A stretch of 37,531 bases of DNA from Hydrogenophaga sp. (GTDB lineage: Bacteria > Pseudomonadota > Gammaproteobacteria > Burkholderiales > Burkholderiaceae_C). Under the pieces are notes generated by a model, which was given only the letters and a program-made list of their open reading frames with translations, made no database searches and had not been told where the DNA came from. Every line of letters begins with the position of its first letter. The stretch's first letter is position 1. Location: the NCBI GenBank assembly GCA_020048405.1, contig JAIFMP010000157.1, forward strand, positions 1-37,531. The letters run 5' to 3'. A program made the position numbers and the translations under genes. Positions 1 through 11,105 of the stretch are shown piece after piece.

Positions 1-1517
1 TAGGGCAAGCCCGCAATCTCAGCCGTGGCCAGCACGATGATGTCTCCCCCAATGCTCATTTCGTTGAGTTGCAGCACACCGTCACGGTTGACATCGGTCA
101 GCGTCAGCAGGCTGGGGTCGACCTTGTTCCACGCCGCCACCCACGACGGAAGCGCATCGAACGACGTCCCCACCAGCACATGGAACACCTCAAACTTGAC
201 CAGCACCGCCAATGCTGGCGCGGTGAAATACAGCAACACAATGAACACCAGAGACCAGGTCACCGACTCTCGGGCCTGCTTCACGCTGGGCGTCGTGTAG
301 TAGCGCACCAGAATGTGCGGCAACGCCGCAGTGCCGACCATCAGACAGAACACCAGCGCCAGAAAGTTGCGTCGCGACAGGTCGTACTCAGCCTGTTCGG
401 CAGGCGTTCCATCCGGGTCACCGCTGAACTGCTGCGCCTGCGGCGGCATGCCATTGAGCGGCTTGGACTTGGTTTGCGCTTCCGCCAGCTCTGCCTGCCA
501 CTGCAACACGGCGGTATCAGCGTCACGGGGCAGCAGGGCCAGGGCCTTTTCTGCCGCAATCTGCTCGGTTTGTGTGGCCCGTTGGGCTTTGGCCTCTGCC
601 ACGCGGGCCAATGCGGCGGCACGGTCATCTGCAAGGGCACGCGCGGGCTCCACCAGTTTGGCGCTGAGCGTGTCAACACGCTCGACATACCACTGGCGAA
701 CGGCCTGCTCTTTAGGGTCGTTGGTCAGCTCCCGCTCTTTTGCCGTGACTTTTTCGAGCTGAAACCCGTACACGACCTGTGGCACCGGTACGCCAGTCTG
801 CTTCACACTCAGCCACACCACGGGCAGCATGTAGGCCACGATGATGACCACGTACTGCGCCACCTGCGTCCACCCACCCAGGAATGAACACACCAGAATA
901 CCGCCCAGCCCCAGGAAAATACCCAGCTCAAAGGCCACACCGGTCAGCCGGGAGGTGATCAGCCCCACACCGTAAATCTGTGCCACCACGTAGGTGAACG
1001 AGCACAGGATGGCCGCTCCAATTCCCAGCAAGCGGGGCCAGTTGCCGCCGTAACGCTCCCCGAGGAAATCGGAGATGGTGAATTGTCCGAACTTGCGCAG
1101 GTAAGGCGCCAGAAACAACGCCACCAGACAGTAACCACCCGACCAACCCATGATGAACGCCAAGCCGCTGTACCCGCTGAGATACAACGTGCCCGCCAGC
1201 CCCAGAAATGAAGCGGCAGACAACCAGTCCGCCCCGGTGGCCATGCCGTTGTAGATCGCAGGTACCCGCCGACCCGCTACGTAGTACTCGGCAGCATCGG
1301 TGGTACGGCTCATGATGCCTATGCCTGCATAGACTGCCATGGTTGAGAGCAGGAAGATGAACCCGATCCAATCGCGGGACAACCCCATTTGCTCGGCCAG
1401 CGCCAGCAGCAGCACGAACCCCAGAAACGCCAGCGTGTACCAGCCGTAGACACGGTTGAGCTGCCGCCGGAACTGGACGCTCGCAGCTTCTTTTTCACTG
1501 GCTTCGGTGTCAAACAT
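1..1517 (-). CDS. Sodium/solute symporter, ActP-like (VC_2705 type), partial at left edge
   Basis: Inner-membrane symporter of the SSS family, probably moving acetate or another small organic acid with Na+; substrate not visible. The ATG at 1517 opens a frame that stays open to the window edge, giving 505 residues without the C-terminus. Hydrophobic segments start near residue 26, and SSS-type glycine-rich stretches (GYSGLAFIMGWSGGY) follow. Between about residues 257 and 385 lies a long hydrophilic, helix-prone insert rich in Ala, Glu and Gln. Residues 475-486 read DVNRDGVLQLNE, an EF-hand-like loop. The start is 6 nt after the stop of the DUF4212 gene, with a GAGGA-like ribosome site inside that gene's end. 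The family and the DUF4212 pairing are well known; substrate is inference. Confidence 0.85.
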   Translation of the reverse strand, partial: MFDTEASEKEAASVQFRRQLNRVYGWYTLAFLGFVLLLALAEQMGLSRDWIGFIFLLSTMAVYAGIGIMSRTTDAAEYYVAGRRVPAIYNGMATGADWLSAASFLGLAGTLYLSGYSGLAFIMGWSGGYCLVALFLAPYLRKFGQFTISDFLGERYGGNWPRLLGIGAAILCSFTYVVAQIYGVGLITSRLTGVAFELGIFLGLGGILVCSFLGGWTQVAQYVVIIVAYMLPVVWLSVKQTGVPVPQVVYGFQLEKVTAKERELTNDPKEQAVRQWYVERVDTLSAKLVEPARALADDRAAALARVAEAKAQRATQTEQIAAEKALALLPRDADTAVLQWQAELAEAQTKSKPLNGMPPQAQQFSGDPDGTPAEQAEYDLSRRNFLALVFCLMVGTAALPHILVRYYTTPSVKQARESVTWSLVFIVLLYFTAPALAVLVKFEVFHVLVGTSFDALPSWVAAWNKVDPSLLTLTDVNRDGVLQLNEMSIGGDIIVLATAEIAGLP

Positions 1518-1523
1518 GGCGTC

Positions 1524-1781
1524 TCAGTCCTCGCCCATGCCGTGCGCTTCGTCCAAACGTGCCATGGCGCGCGCGTACACCGCCACCAGCAACACGTACA
1601 CAATGAGCGCCCCCTGAGCACCCACCCAGAAACTGAAGGGCCAACCAAAGAAGTTGAAGCTCAGCTCCCTGGCAAAAAAAGCCACGCCAAACGTCACCGC
1701 AAACCACACCACCATCAAGCCGGCTGTCAGCCGCAAGGTTCGGCGCCAGTAGGCACGCTGATTGGGGGTGGTATCGCTCAC
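1524..1781 (-). CDS. DUF4212 protein, small subunit of the symporter
   Basis: An 85-residue protein with two hydrophobic helices (about residues 18-35 and 46-65), the N-terminal motif NQRAYWRRTLRL and a C-terminal acidic tail. This is the DUF4212 pattern, known as a putative solute:sodium symporter small subunit that precedes VC_2705-type symporter genes. It starts with GTG at 1781, overlapping the TPR gene stop by four bases (GTGA), which argues for translational coupling. Role as a symporter partner is inferred from the constant pairing; no biochemical function can be read from the sequence. Confidence 0.85.
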   Translation of the reverse strand: MSDTTPNQRAYWRRTLRLTAGLMVVWFAVTFGVAFFARELSFNFFGWPFSFWVGAQGALIVYVLLVAVYARAMARLDEAHGMGED

Positions 1782-2389
1782 TGGCGCACACCCGACAGCT
1801 GGGCCACCACCGGCTCGAGGGCCATTGCCTGGCGCGGTGCAAAGGCCCTGAGTTGACCCAACCGTTGAGAGGCCTGCTGCGATTGACCAAGGGCGGCATG
1901 CAGTTGCACCAACCGCTCCAAACCATCGGCGCAAAGTGGCTGGAGTTCGGTTTGCCGCGTCCAGGCCGCCTCGGCTTCGGCATGTTTGCACTGCTGGCAC
2001 AGCACATCGCCCAACCCGAACCAGGCCAGGTCCATCCGAGGCGACGCGGCCAGCGCGTGGCGGAAGGCCTGCTCTGCACGGCACCAGTCACCCAATTGCT
2101 GCCAGGCGAACCCAGCATTGAAATGGTGGGCGGCATGACCCGGCAACACCTGCTGCAACATCTGCAACTGCGCCGCCGCCTCTGCCCACCGGCTCAATGA
2201 ACCCAACAGGTGGGCGCGCGTGGCCCACGCATGCCAGACGGCCGATTGTGTGTGGGCATCGGGATTCAAGGGCGCAGCAGACAACCAGCCCTCCAACAGG
2301 TCCAAGGCCTGGAGGGTATGGCCCCGCCACAAGTCCAGGCGCCAACTCAATGCAGACAGACGCCAGCGCCAGGACGCCGCAGGCCCCAT
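1778..2389 (-). CDS. TPR-repeat protein of the symporter operon
   Basis: 203 residues, mostly helical, with tetratricopeptide-like repeats in the middle (for example HHFNAGFAWQQLGDW and MDLAWFGLGDVL with the AEQAFRHALAASP spacing) and a further Ala/Leu/Gln-rich repeat at the C-terminus. No signal peptide or catalytic motif is visible. The ATG at 2389 overlaps the stop of the upstream membrane-protein gene (TGATG), which decides this start over longer alternatives that would run through that gene. Likely a scaffold or protein-protein interaction protein co-made with the symporter; a specific function cannot be assigned. Confidence 0.7.
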   Translation of the reverse strand: MGPAASWRWRLSALSWRLDLWRGHTLQALDLLEGWLSAAPLNPDAHTQSAVWHAWATRAHLLGSLSRWAEAAAQLQMLQQVLPGHAAHHFNAGFAWQQLGDWCRAEQAFRHALAASPRMDLAWFGLGDVLCQQCKHAEAEAAWTRQTELQPLCADGLERLVQLHAALGQSQQASQRLGQLRAFAPRQAMALEPVVAQLSGVRQ

Positions 2390-2685
2390 CACAGGCAAAG
2401 CGACACCCCAACCTGCAAGCACCAGAAAATTTTGGTCAGCACCAATGCCAGCCACGCCACAGCCAACAAAGAGAAGGCCACCCACGGATGGTGCCGGGGC
2501 AAGACAACCTTGGGCGTGATGGGGCGCACCATCGACACAAACGGCTGTGTCGCAGCCGTGAGCAAGCCGTACACGACGTTCCCGTGGCGTGCCGGTCCGG
2601 CCAGCACAGCCAGCACACCGCGCCCAACCAGACACAGCAAGGCAATTTCGCACACCAATTTGGCGGCCACGATCACGGTCAGCAT
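2389..2685 (-). CDS. Small conserved-type membrane protein
   Basis: 98 residues with two or three hydrophobic helices (about residues 3-30 and 68-95) separated by a polar loop containing ATQPFVSMVRPITP. I do not recognise a named family with certainty; the loop resembles YggT-like proteins, where an aromatic/proline-containing polar loop joins membrane segments, but this is weak. The ATG at 2685 is preferred over an in-frame GTG two codons upstream. It is the first gene of a tightly overlapping unit (membrane protein, TPR protein, DUF4212, symporter), so a role in that transporter's assembly or control is possible but unproven. Confidence 0.6.
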   Translation of the reverse strand: MLTVIVAAKLVCEIALLCLVGRGVLAVLAGPARHGNVVYGLLTAATQPFVSMVRPITPKVVLPRHHPWVAFSLLAVAWLALVLTKIFWCLQVGVSLCL

Positions 2686-2840
2686 GGGCACACGCAGAGC
2701 ATGTGAAGGATTCTGGAGCAGGGTCTTACCGCGTTCTTACAAATGCGGCCGCAAGGGGAACGCTTCAGGCAGATGTGCGGGCAAACCCCAAGGGGACATA
2801 CCCGCTCAAGGCACGATGTCGTGCCCTGAAAGCCACACCA

Positions 2841-2870
2841 CAAACAAAAACCGCACCCCTCAGGGTGCGG
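2841..2870 (-). terminator. Rho-independent terminator after clpA
   Basis: An 8-bp perfect GC-rich stem (CCGCACCC / GGGTGCGG, loop of four) at 2851-2870. Read on the minus strand it is followed by TTTTTGTTTG, the expected U-rich tail. It sits 26 nt past the clpA stop codon. Confidence 0.85.
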
Positions 2871-2896
2871 TGGCGGTCCGGGATTCAGCCCACAGG

Positions 2897-5208
<2,312 letters not shown>

Positions 5209-5302
5209 GGGCTTTTCCTGGTAGGGGTGAAAAGGAAGTGTGGACTGAAAGTCAGTGAGGTAACAAACGAAGTGGGGTCGACAAGGGGGCATTCAACCGC
5301 CC

Positions 5303-5650
5303 TCACTCAATGGGTTCATGAACGCATTGCAGCGGGTGCCCGGCCTGCCGGGCCGCACCCAGCACCTGGTCGACCTTGGTCGCCGCAATGTCTTTGGGAA
5401 ACACACCGCACACGCCTTTGCCCTCAAGGTGGATCTTCAGCATGATTTGGGTGGCGGATTCGCGGTCTTTGTTGAAAAACTCCTGGATGACCAGCACCAC
5501 GAATTCCATCGGGGTGAAGTCATCGTTGAGCAGCACCACCTGGTGCATTTGTGGGGGTTTGGTGCGCTGGGGGCGACGCTCCAGCACCACCGAATCACTG
5601 CCGCCGGTTCTGCCGGGGGCGGGTGTGGTTTTGGGAATTTTCGTAGCCAT
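5303..5650 (-). CDS. clpS: ATP-dependent Clp protease adaptor ClpS
   Basis: 115-residue adaptor that binds proteins with destabilising N-terminal residues and hands them to ClpA. After a flexible Pro/Thr-rich N-terminal tail comes the ClpS core: [15 protein letters not shown] (the Asn-Asp-Asp N-degron pocket), the helix [17 protein letters not shown] with the pocket His, and [18 protein letters not shown]. The ATG at 5650 is chosen over an upstream ATG at 5671 because it gives the usual MATK start and length. It lies 94 nt upstream of clpA on the same strand, the classical order. The gene itself is intact although clpA is not. Confidence 0.95.
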   Translation of the reverse strand: MATKIPKTTPAPGRTGGSDSVVLERRPQRTKPPQMHQVVLLNDDFTPMEFVVLVIQEFFNKDRESATQIMLKIHLEGKGVCGVFPKDIAATKVDQVLGAARQAGHPLQCVHEPIE

Positions 5651-5691
5651 GCGATCCATTCTAGCCAGCACTCAACCCCCCTGCCCCGCCC

Positions 5692-6225
5692 ATGCAACGC
5701 ATGACCTTCCCCACCCCAGGCGCCCGAATCCACCCTTTTTGCAGCCCCGCGCACGCGGTGCGGCAGTTGGCCTGCGTGGCTGTCGTGTGGCTCGCTCAGG
5801 CGCTTGTGGCGCCGCCTGCGCTTGCCCAGGCGGCCTCGGGTACACCGCAACTCAACCTGCCCCGCACCACCTTGCGATTGGGCATGTTCAACATCGACGC
5901 GCAGGTGGCGCAAACGCCCGAGCAGCGCTCCGTCGGGTTGATGTGGCGGCGGGGCATGCCACAACACGAGGGCATGCTGTTTGTGTTCGAGCAGCCGGCC
6001 GTGCAGTGTTTCTGGATGAAAAACACACCCAGCCCGCTGACAGCTGCGTTTGTGGCCGACGACGGCACGCTGGTCAACCTGGCCGACATGCAGCCCCTGA
6101 AGGAAGACAGCCATTGCTCGGCCAAGCCCGTGCGTTACGTGCTGGAAATGAACCAGGGTTGGTTTGCCAAACGCGGGTTTGCCGCTGGTGCCCGCATCGT
6201 GGGCGGCCCGTTTCAGGCCAAATAA
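5692..6225 (+). CDS. Exported DUF192 protein
   Basis: 177 residues. A basic start is followed by a hydrophobic signal segment (LACVAVVWLAQALVAPPALA) with a likely signal peptidase site after ALAQA. The mature part carries the DUF192 signature: RSVGLMWRRGMPQHEGMLFVF, then CFWMKNTPSPL and a conserved MQPL segment. DUF192 proteins are small exported beta-barrel-like proteins of unknown function. An alternative start is the ATG at 5701. It is divergent from clpS with only about 40 nt between start codons, so any promoters must overlap. It ends 50 nt before a strong bidirectional terminator. Confidence 0.85.
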   Translation: MQRMTFPTPGARIHPFCSPAHAVRQLACVAVVWLAQALVAPPALAQAASGTPQLNLPRTTLRLGMFNIDAQVAQTPEQRSVGLMWRRGMPQHEGMLFVFEQPAVQCFWMKNTPSPLTAAFVADDGTLVNLADMQPLKEDSHCSAKPVRYVLEMNQGWFAKRGFAAGARIVGGPFQAK

Positions 6226-6275
6226 GCCATAGCAATCTATTGAATACAGACAAGCGACAGAGCCACATTCCATTG

Positions 6276-6313
6276 AAAAAGGCCGGAGCACCTGTCGGTG
6301 CTCCGGCCTTTTT
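6276..6313. terminator. Bidirectional rho-independent terminator
   Basis: A perfect 17-bp inverted repeat (6276-6292 and 6297-6313) with a 4-base loop. It begins with five A and ends with five T, so it works for both strands. It separates the DUF192 gene (plus) from sodB (minus). Confidence 0.92.
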
Positions 6314-6346
6314 CATGGTGAGCGCACAGGGCGCGCAGTGTTCAGG

Positions 6347-6928
6347 TCAGGCGAAGTTGGCTTCGGCAAAAGACCAGTTCACCAGTTTGTCGAGGAAGGT
6401 CTCGACAAACTTGGGGCGCATGTTGCGGTAGTCGATGTAGTAGGCGTGTTCCCACACGTCCACGGTCAACAGGGCGGTGTCGCCACTGGTCATGGGGGTG
6501 CCGGCCGCACCGGTGTTGACGATGTCGATGCTGCCGTCGGCCTTTTTCACCAGCCAGGTCCAGCCGGAGCCGAAGTTGCCCACGGCGCTTTTCACAAACG
6601 CTTCTTTGAAGGCGGCGTAGCTGCCCCACTTGGCGGTGATGGCTGCGGCCAATGCGCCGGTGGGCTCACCACCGCCGTTGGGCTTCATGCAGCTCCAGAA
6701 GAAGGTGTGGTTCCACACCTGTGCGGCGTTGTTGTAGATGCCGCCGCTGGCTTTCTTGATGATGGACTCCAGGTCCATGCTCTCGAACTCGGTGCCTTTT
6801 TGCAGGTTGTTCAGATTGACCACGTAAGCGTTGTGGTGCTTGCCGTGGTGGAACTCCAGCGTTTCCTGGCTGTAGTGGGGGGCCAGCGCGTCGATGGCGT
6901 AGGGCAGTGCGGGCAGGGTGTGTTCCAT
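6347..6928 (-). CDS. sodB: Superoxide dismutase [Fe], SodB
   Basis: 193 residues, the usual length. Converts superoxide to O2 and H2O2 in the cytoplasm. All four metal ligands are present: His27 (in [10 protein letters not shown]), His74 (QVWNHTFFW), Asp157 and His161 ([11 protein letters not shown]). The FGSGWTWL and [12 protein letters not shown] segments fit the iron-type enzyme. Starting at ATG 6928 ([13 protein letters not shown]) gives the standard N-terminus; a longer start would add an unrelated extension. It lies 83 nt downstream of xseA on the same strand. Confidence 0.96.
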   Translation of the reverse strand: MEHTLPALPYAIDALAPHYSQETLEFHHGKHHNAYVVNLNNLQKGTEFESMDLESIIKKASGGIYNNAAQVWNHTFFWSCMKPNGGGEPTGALAAAITAKWGSYAAFKEAFVKSAVGNFGSGWTWLVKKADGSIDIVNTGAAGTPMTSGDTALLTVDVWEHAYYIDYRNMRPKFVETFLDKLVNWSFAEANFA

Positions 6929-7011
6929 GGTGTTCCTATCGTGGGTGGTGAGTTGAAGCATACCGGCGTGAACCGTTCCGCCGCGCATTGTAGGAAGCGC
7001 GCAGAAAGTGT

Positions 7012-8295
7012 TCACACCACCTGCAAATCGACCTCACCGTCAGCAAGGCTTGCGCGCAAAGCCTGCCCAGGGTGGGTCTGTGCAGCAAGGGTCACGGGCT
7101 GGCCATGGGCGTTGCTCAGCCAAGCGTAACCTCGCTGCAGCACCAGCCGGGGGTCGAGCGATGCCAGGGCCACCTCGGCCCGCGCCAGACGCTGTGCCTC
7201 ACGCTCAAGTGCACGGGGAAATTTCTGAGTCAAATTGGCATCCAGCGCTTGATGGATTTGGCTTTGTTGCTGCATTTTATTGTGTACACACTGCCGCAGC
7301 CGAAAGCCCAGCTCCATCAGCCTCTGGTGCTGCTGCGACACCCGGTCGGACGGGCGAGCCATGCGCTGGGCCAGGCGATCGAGGCGCTGCGCCTGCGTGT
7401 CAAGGCGGGCGTGGGTGCCATCTTGCAGCCGCTGGTCGTACCAGGCCAGCAAGCCCAATGCGGTGCCCCGGTCGGTGGCACACAGTTCTGCCGCAGCGGT
7501 GGGCGTGGGTGCGCGCAGATCGGCCACAAAGTCGGCAATCGTGAAGTCTGTCTCATGGCCCACACCACACACCACGGGCATGGGTGCGGCGGCAATGGTG
7601 TGCGCCAAGGCCTCGTTGTTGAACGCCCACAGGTCTTCGAGCGAGCCTCCGCCCCGCACCAGCAGCAGCACCTCTGGGTGCCCGGTGCGCGCATGCTCCG
7701 CGTAGGCCGCTTGCAGGGCCGTACACAGCTCGCCTGGGGCCAATGCACCTTGCACCGCCGCCGGGTACACCGTGACGGGTATGTGCGGCACGCGCCGCGC
7801 CAGCGCTGTGGCCACGTCGCGCAAAGCCGCAGCGCCCAGCGATGTGACCACGCCCAGCGACCGCGGCATGGTCGGAAGAGCGCGCTTGCGGGATGCGTCG
7901 AACAGGCCCTGGGCCTCCAGCCGCGCTTTGAGCTGCATGAACTGCTCGAACAAAGTGCCCTGCCCCGCCTGGCGCATGCCCTCAACGATCAGTTGCAGGT
8001 CGCCCCGCGGGCCGTACACATCCAGCTTGCCCTGCACCTCCACCTGGTCGCCATCGCGGGGCGCGAAGCCCAACCCGGTGGCGGCCCGCCGGAACATAGC
8101 GCAGCGGACCTGGCCGTCGGCGTCTTTGAGCGAAAAGTAGCAATGCCCGCTGGCAGCGCGGGAAAACCCGGATATCTCACCCCGCACCTGAACGGGGTTG
8201 AACCGTGCCGCCAGCGCATCGGCCACTGCCCGCATCAGAGGCCCAACTGCCCACACCGGGGCAGACGCGGGCCGTTCTGTGACAAAACCGTTCAT
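7012..8295 (-). CDS. xseA: Exodeoxyribonuclease VII large subunit, XseA
   Basis: 427 residues. The large subunit of exonuclease VII, which degrades single-stranded DNA in both directions and acts in mismatch repair. Order seen: N-terminal OB-fold ([32 protein letters not shown]), the catalytic domain ([59 protein letters not shown]), a long coiled-coil region, and a C-terminal [16 protein letters not shown] 8295 gives the usual start; an upstream in-frame ATG at 8352 would add 19 residues with no family match. No xseB is nearby. Confidence 0.93.
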   Translation of the reverse strand: MNGFVTERPASAPVWAVGPLMRAVADALAARFNPVQVRGEISGFSRAASGHCYFSLKDADGQVRCAMFRRAATGLGFAPRDGDQVEVQGKLDVYGPRGDLQLIVEGMRQAGQGTLFEQFMQLKARLEAQGLFDASRKRALPTMPRSLGVVTSLGAAALRDVATALARRVPHIPVTVYPAAVQGALAPGELCTALQAAYAEHARTGHPEVLLLVRGGGSLEDLWAFNNEALAHTIAAAPMPVVCGVGHETDFTIADFVADLRAPTPTAAAELCATDRGTALGLLAWYDQRLQDGTHARLDTQAQRLDRLAQRMARPSDRVSQQHQRLMELGFRLRQCVHNKMQQQSQIHQALDANLTQKFPRALEREAQRLARAEVALASLDPRLVLQRGYAWLSNAHGQPVTLAAQTHPGQALRASLADGEVDLQVV

Positions 8296-8647
8296 GGCAA
8301 CTTCCCAAAAGCAATGCCCCTGTTTTTGGAGCAGTGTGTGCAGGCCTGACAAGCCTCATGGCAGGACAGGTGTCCACAGCCAAACGCCGACGACGCGATT
8401 GCGTGCTTCAGAACCCGTAGCACATGCAGGGGCTTGCAAGCTATTGTTTTTAAAGCATTTTTCACTGCCTTATTTTTAACCACTCTGTCCAAAGTCAGGC
8501 GCGGCGCGGTTTTGGGTGGGTTGTACCGGAGGTTCTTCACAAAGTTATCCACAGAAAATGTGGGCTGTGAGTGCTGCGTCCATCAGAGGAACCATGCCTT
8601 GGGTGTGGGCCATAATCCGGGCTCGTTTTTCATGCCCGGAGCCCGAT
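8296..8647. other. Intergenic region between divergent xseA and the exbB-like gene, with one DnaA-box-like site
   Basis: About 350 nt without a convincing gene. It must hold the promoters for both flanking units. An AT-rich tract lies around 8440-8480. A perfect DnaA-box sequence TTATCCACA occurs at 8545-8553. There is only one good copy and no replication gene nearby, so an origin is not supported. Short frames crossing this region lack family features. Confidence 0.5.
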
Positions 8648-9277
8648 TTGCTGACCATCATACAAGCCGCTGGCTGGCCCATTTGGCCCCTGATTGCATG
8701 CTCCATACTGGGTCTGGCCCTGGTCATCGAGCGCTTTGTGAGCCTGAACACGGCTCGCATCCTGCCCCCCACATTGCTGGACGAAGCCATCGCCGTTTCC
8801 CAAAACCGCCTGCCCCCGCCCGATGTGATAGCCCAACTGGAACAGAACTCGGCCCTGGGGGAGGTGCTGGCGGAGGGTTTCCGTGAACTGGCTCGCCACC
8901 CCAAAGCAAACGAAGCCGACCTGCGCGCCGCCCTGGAAGGCAAGGGACGCGAAGTGGCAGCCCGCCTGCAGCGCTACCTGGGTGCACTGGCCACCATTGC
9001 ATCAGCGGCACCGCTGCTGGGGTTGTTGGGCACGGTGATCGGCATGATCGAAATTTTCGGCGCGCAAGTGGGCAGTGGCGGTGTGGCCGGCGGCAACCCG
9101 GCGCAACTGGCGCAGGGCATATCCATCGCGCTGTACAACACAGCGTTTGGACTGATCGTCGCGATACCGGCGCTGATTTTCTGGCGCTATTTCCGCGCCC
9201 GGGTAGACGCTTACCTGCTCGGTCTGGAACTGGCCGCTGAACGCTTTTTACGGCACTTGGTCCGCGTACGGGGCTGA
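8648..9277 (+). CDS. MotA/TolQ/ExbB proton channel family protein
   Basis: About 209 residues of the TolQ/ExbB family, the inner-membrane stator of a proton-driven motor working with the ExbD/TolR protein encoded next. Three membrane segments are seen: IIQAAGWPIWPLIACSILGL, IASAAPLLGLLGTVIGMIEI and GISIALYNTAFGLIVAIPAL; the second and third are the conserved family block. The start is uncertain: TTG at 8648 with GGAG about 8 nt upstream gives the usual short N-terminus, while ATG 8594 (AGAGGA nearby) or ATG 8516 would add unlike residues. It heads a plus-strand unit leading into lpxK, a common arrangement in betaproteobacteria. Confidence 0.88.
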   Translation: MLTIIQAAGWPIWPLIACSILGLALVIERFVSLNTARILPPTLLDEAIAVSQNRLPPPDVIAQLEQNSALGEVLAEGFRELARHPKANEADLRAALEGKGREVAARLQRYLGALATIASAAPLLGLLGTVIGMIEIFGAQVGSGGVAGGNPAQLAQGISIALYNTAFGLIVAIPALIFWRYFRARVDAYLLGLELAAERFLRHLVRVRG

Positions 9278-9283
9278 CGCACC

Positions 9284-9739
9284 ATGAACTTCCGCCCAGG
9301 TTCGCGCGACGAGCCCGAAATCAACCTCATCCCCTTCATCGACGTGCTGCTGGTGGTGCTGATTTTTTTGGTGCTCTCGACCACCTACAGCAAATTCACC
9401 GAGCTGCAGGTGCAGTTGCCCGTGGCCGATGCCGAGCAAGCACGGACACATCCCACTGAGGTGCTGGTATCGGTGTCGGCCGAGGGGCGCTACGCCATCA
9501 ACGGTTCCGTTCTGGATGCGGGCAACGTGCCGGCACTGGCCCAGGCGATGGCCGAGGCTGCCAAAGGGGATGAAGGCTCCGTGGTGATCATCAATGCAGA
9601 TGCTGCAGCCACACACCAGGCCGTGATCAGTGTGATGGACGCAGCCCGCCGCACCGGTCTGGGCCAAATCACCTTCGCCACCCAAACAACCGGCGCAGCG
9701 ACGGGTGCCAAGGGCAAGCCCATGCGGGCAGCGCCCTGA
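9284..9739 (+). CDS. ExbD/TolR family biopolymer transport protein
   Basis: 151 residues with one N-terminal membrane helix, INLIPFIDVLLVVLIFLVL, carrying the family's membrane aspartate (PFID) used in proton flow, followed by a periplasmic domain (LQVQLPVADAEQ, VSVSAEGRYAINGSVL, VVIINADAAATHQAVISVMD). It begins 6 nt after the ExbB-like gene and would form the motor with it. TonB is not encoded in this window, so whether it serves TonB, Tol or an envelope-lipid task is open. The neighbouring lpxK and kdsB only show a shared operon. Confidence 0.92.
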   Translation: MNFRPGSRDEPEINLIPFIDVLLVVLIFLVLSTTYSKFTELQVQLPVADAEQARTHPTEVLVSVSAEGRYAINGSVLDAGNVPALAQAMAEAAKGDEGSVVIINADAAATHQAVISVMDAARRTGLGQITFATQTTGAATGAKGKPMRAAP

Positions 9740-9781
9740 TACAACCTGACGCACCCAAACTTGCCCCACAACGGGCTGAGC

Positions 9782-10909
9782 GTGCCAACCACCCCATCTA
9801 CCCAACCCGCAGGCACACACTGGCATGCCCGACTGTCGGAGGCATGGCTGAGACGTGGGGCGTTGGCCTGGTTGCTGTGGCCGCTGTCGCTGCTGTACGG
9901 TGCCCTGGTACGCCTGCGGTTTGCCGCCTACCGCTGGGGCTGGCTCGCGCAACACCGTTTGCCAGTACCCGTGCTGGTGGTGGGCAACGTGGTGGTGGGC
10001 GGTGCCGGTAAAACACCCACCGTGATTGCCATCGTGCAGCACTTGCAGCAACAAGGCCACCACCCTGGCGTGGTGTCGCGCGGCCACGGTCGTGGGCCCC
10101 TGCACCCCGGTGAAACGGTGCCCGCCATCCTTGCAGTACTGCCTGACACACCAGCCCAAGCGTCAGGCGACGAGCCAGCGCTCATCCGGCAGGCCACGGG
10201 TGTGCCGGTGTTCGTGGGCAACTCGCGTGTCGCCGCTGGCCGGGCACTGCTGGCAGCCCACCCCGACACCACGGTGCTGGTGTGCGACGATGGCCTGCAG
10301 CACATGTCGCTGTACGCTGACGTGGCGGTGGTGGTATTTGATGAGCGGAGCGCTGGCAACGGCTGGCTGTTACCCGCCGGGCTGCTGCGCGAGCCCTGGC
10401 CAAAAAGCGTTGGGCGCCAAGTGGACATGGTGCTGCACGCCCAGGCCATGCACCACACAAACACCGCCCTGCCCTTGCCCAACCACGTATTGTGTTTCGC
10501 CGCTCGCAAACGTCTGGCAGGCCATGCCACTGCGCTGGACGGGCACACGCTGGCGCTGCGCGATCTGCCACAGGAAGGGCTGACGGCGCTCGCGGGCATC
10601 GCCAAGCCACAGGCGTTTTTCAACATGCTGGCAGATGCAGGCGTGTACCCAACACATGCCCACGCACTGGCGGATCACCAAAACTATGCCAGCCTGGTTG
10701 ATAGCAAAGAGTTCAATATCATTAAGCGCCAAGGCCTTGTTTGTACTGAAAAAGATGCCATCAAACTTTTCCCCTTGCTCCGCCAACGACAAGACAACAC
10801 CCAACCCACCCTGGCCTGGAGTGTGCCCCTGGTGTTCACACCCGAACCCGCTTTCTTCGAAGCATTGACCGAAAAGCTATCATCCCCAAATGGACACCAA
10901 ACTGCTTGA
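9782..10909 (+). CDS. lpxK: Tetraacyldisaccharide 4'-kinase LpxK
   Basis: Phosphorylates the 4' position of the tetraacyldisaccharide lipid A precursor at the cytoplasmic face of the inner membrane. Seen: an N-terminal hydrophobic helix ([16 protein letters not shown]), Walker A-type [48 protein letters not shown], and the C-terminal CTEKDAIKL, all LpxK hallmarks. The GTG at 9782 gives 375 residues; an in-frame TTG at 9761 would add seven. Neither has a strong ribosome site, so the start is uncertain. The 3' end overlaps the next gene by 20 nt. Confidence 0.93.
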   Translation: MPTTPSTQPAGTHWHARLSEAWLRRGALAWLLWPLSLLYGALVRLRFAAYRWGWLAQHRLPVPVLVVGNVVVGGAGKTPTVIAIVQHLQQQGHHPGVVSRGHGRGPLHPGETVPAILAVLPDTPAQASGDEPALIRQATGVPVFVGNSRVAAGRALLAAHPDTTVLVCDDGLQHMSLYADVAVVVFDERSAGNGWLLPAGLLREPWPKSVGRQVDMVLHAQAMHHTNTALPLPNHVLCFAARKRLAGHATALDGHTLALRDLPQEGLTALAGIAKPQAFFNMLADAGVYPTHAHALADHQNYASLVDSKEFNIIKRQGLVCTEKDAIKLFPLLRQRQDNTQPTLAWSVPLVFTPEPAFFEALTEKLSSPNGHQTA

Positions 10910-11105
10910 ACTGCTGGTCTGCCCGGTCACCAAAGGACCCCTGCGAATGGGGGTCGACCGCACCGAGCTCGTCTCGCGCAGCGCTCGATTGGCCTATCCC
11001 ATCCGAGACGGCATCCCTATCCTGCTGGAGCAGGAAGCACGCACACTGACCGACGACGAGCTGGAGCGCATGCACCAGGCTACCAGCGGAACACCAGCGG
11101 CATGA
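10890..11105 (+). CDS. Trm112 family protein (UPF0434)
   Basis: 71 residues beginning [18 protein letters not shown], the Trm112/YcaR signature, with [18 protein letters not shown] following. Bacterial members usually have a CPxC pair; here the second position is not a clear Cys (CPVTKG), so zinc binding is doubtful. Family members activate methyltransferases in eukaryotes; the bacterial role is not settled. It overlaps the end of lpxK and its stop overlaps the kdsB start (ATGA), so all three are coupled. The lpxK-ycaR-kdsB order is common in proteobacteria. Confidence 0.9.
   Translation: MDTKLLELLVCPVTKGPLRMGVDRTELVSRSARLAYPIRDGIPILLEQEARTLTDDELERMHQATSGTPAA

Noticed and set aside
8292-8552. 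86-codon minus-strand frame with several CxxC-like pairs in the xseA upstream gap
   Set aside because: No clear ribosome site, composition unlike neighbours, and it overlaps the xseA start and likely promoter region.
8545-8553. Replication origin suggested by a DnaA box
   Set aside because: Only one good box, no dnaA/dnaN/parAB genes and no box cluster.
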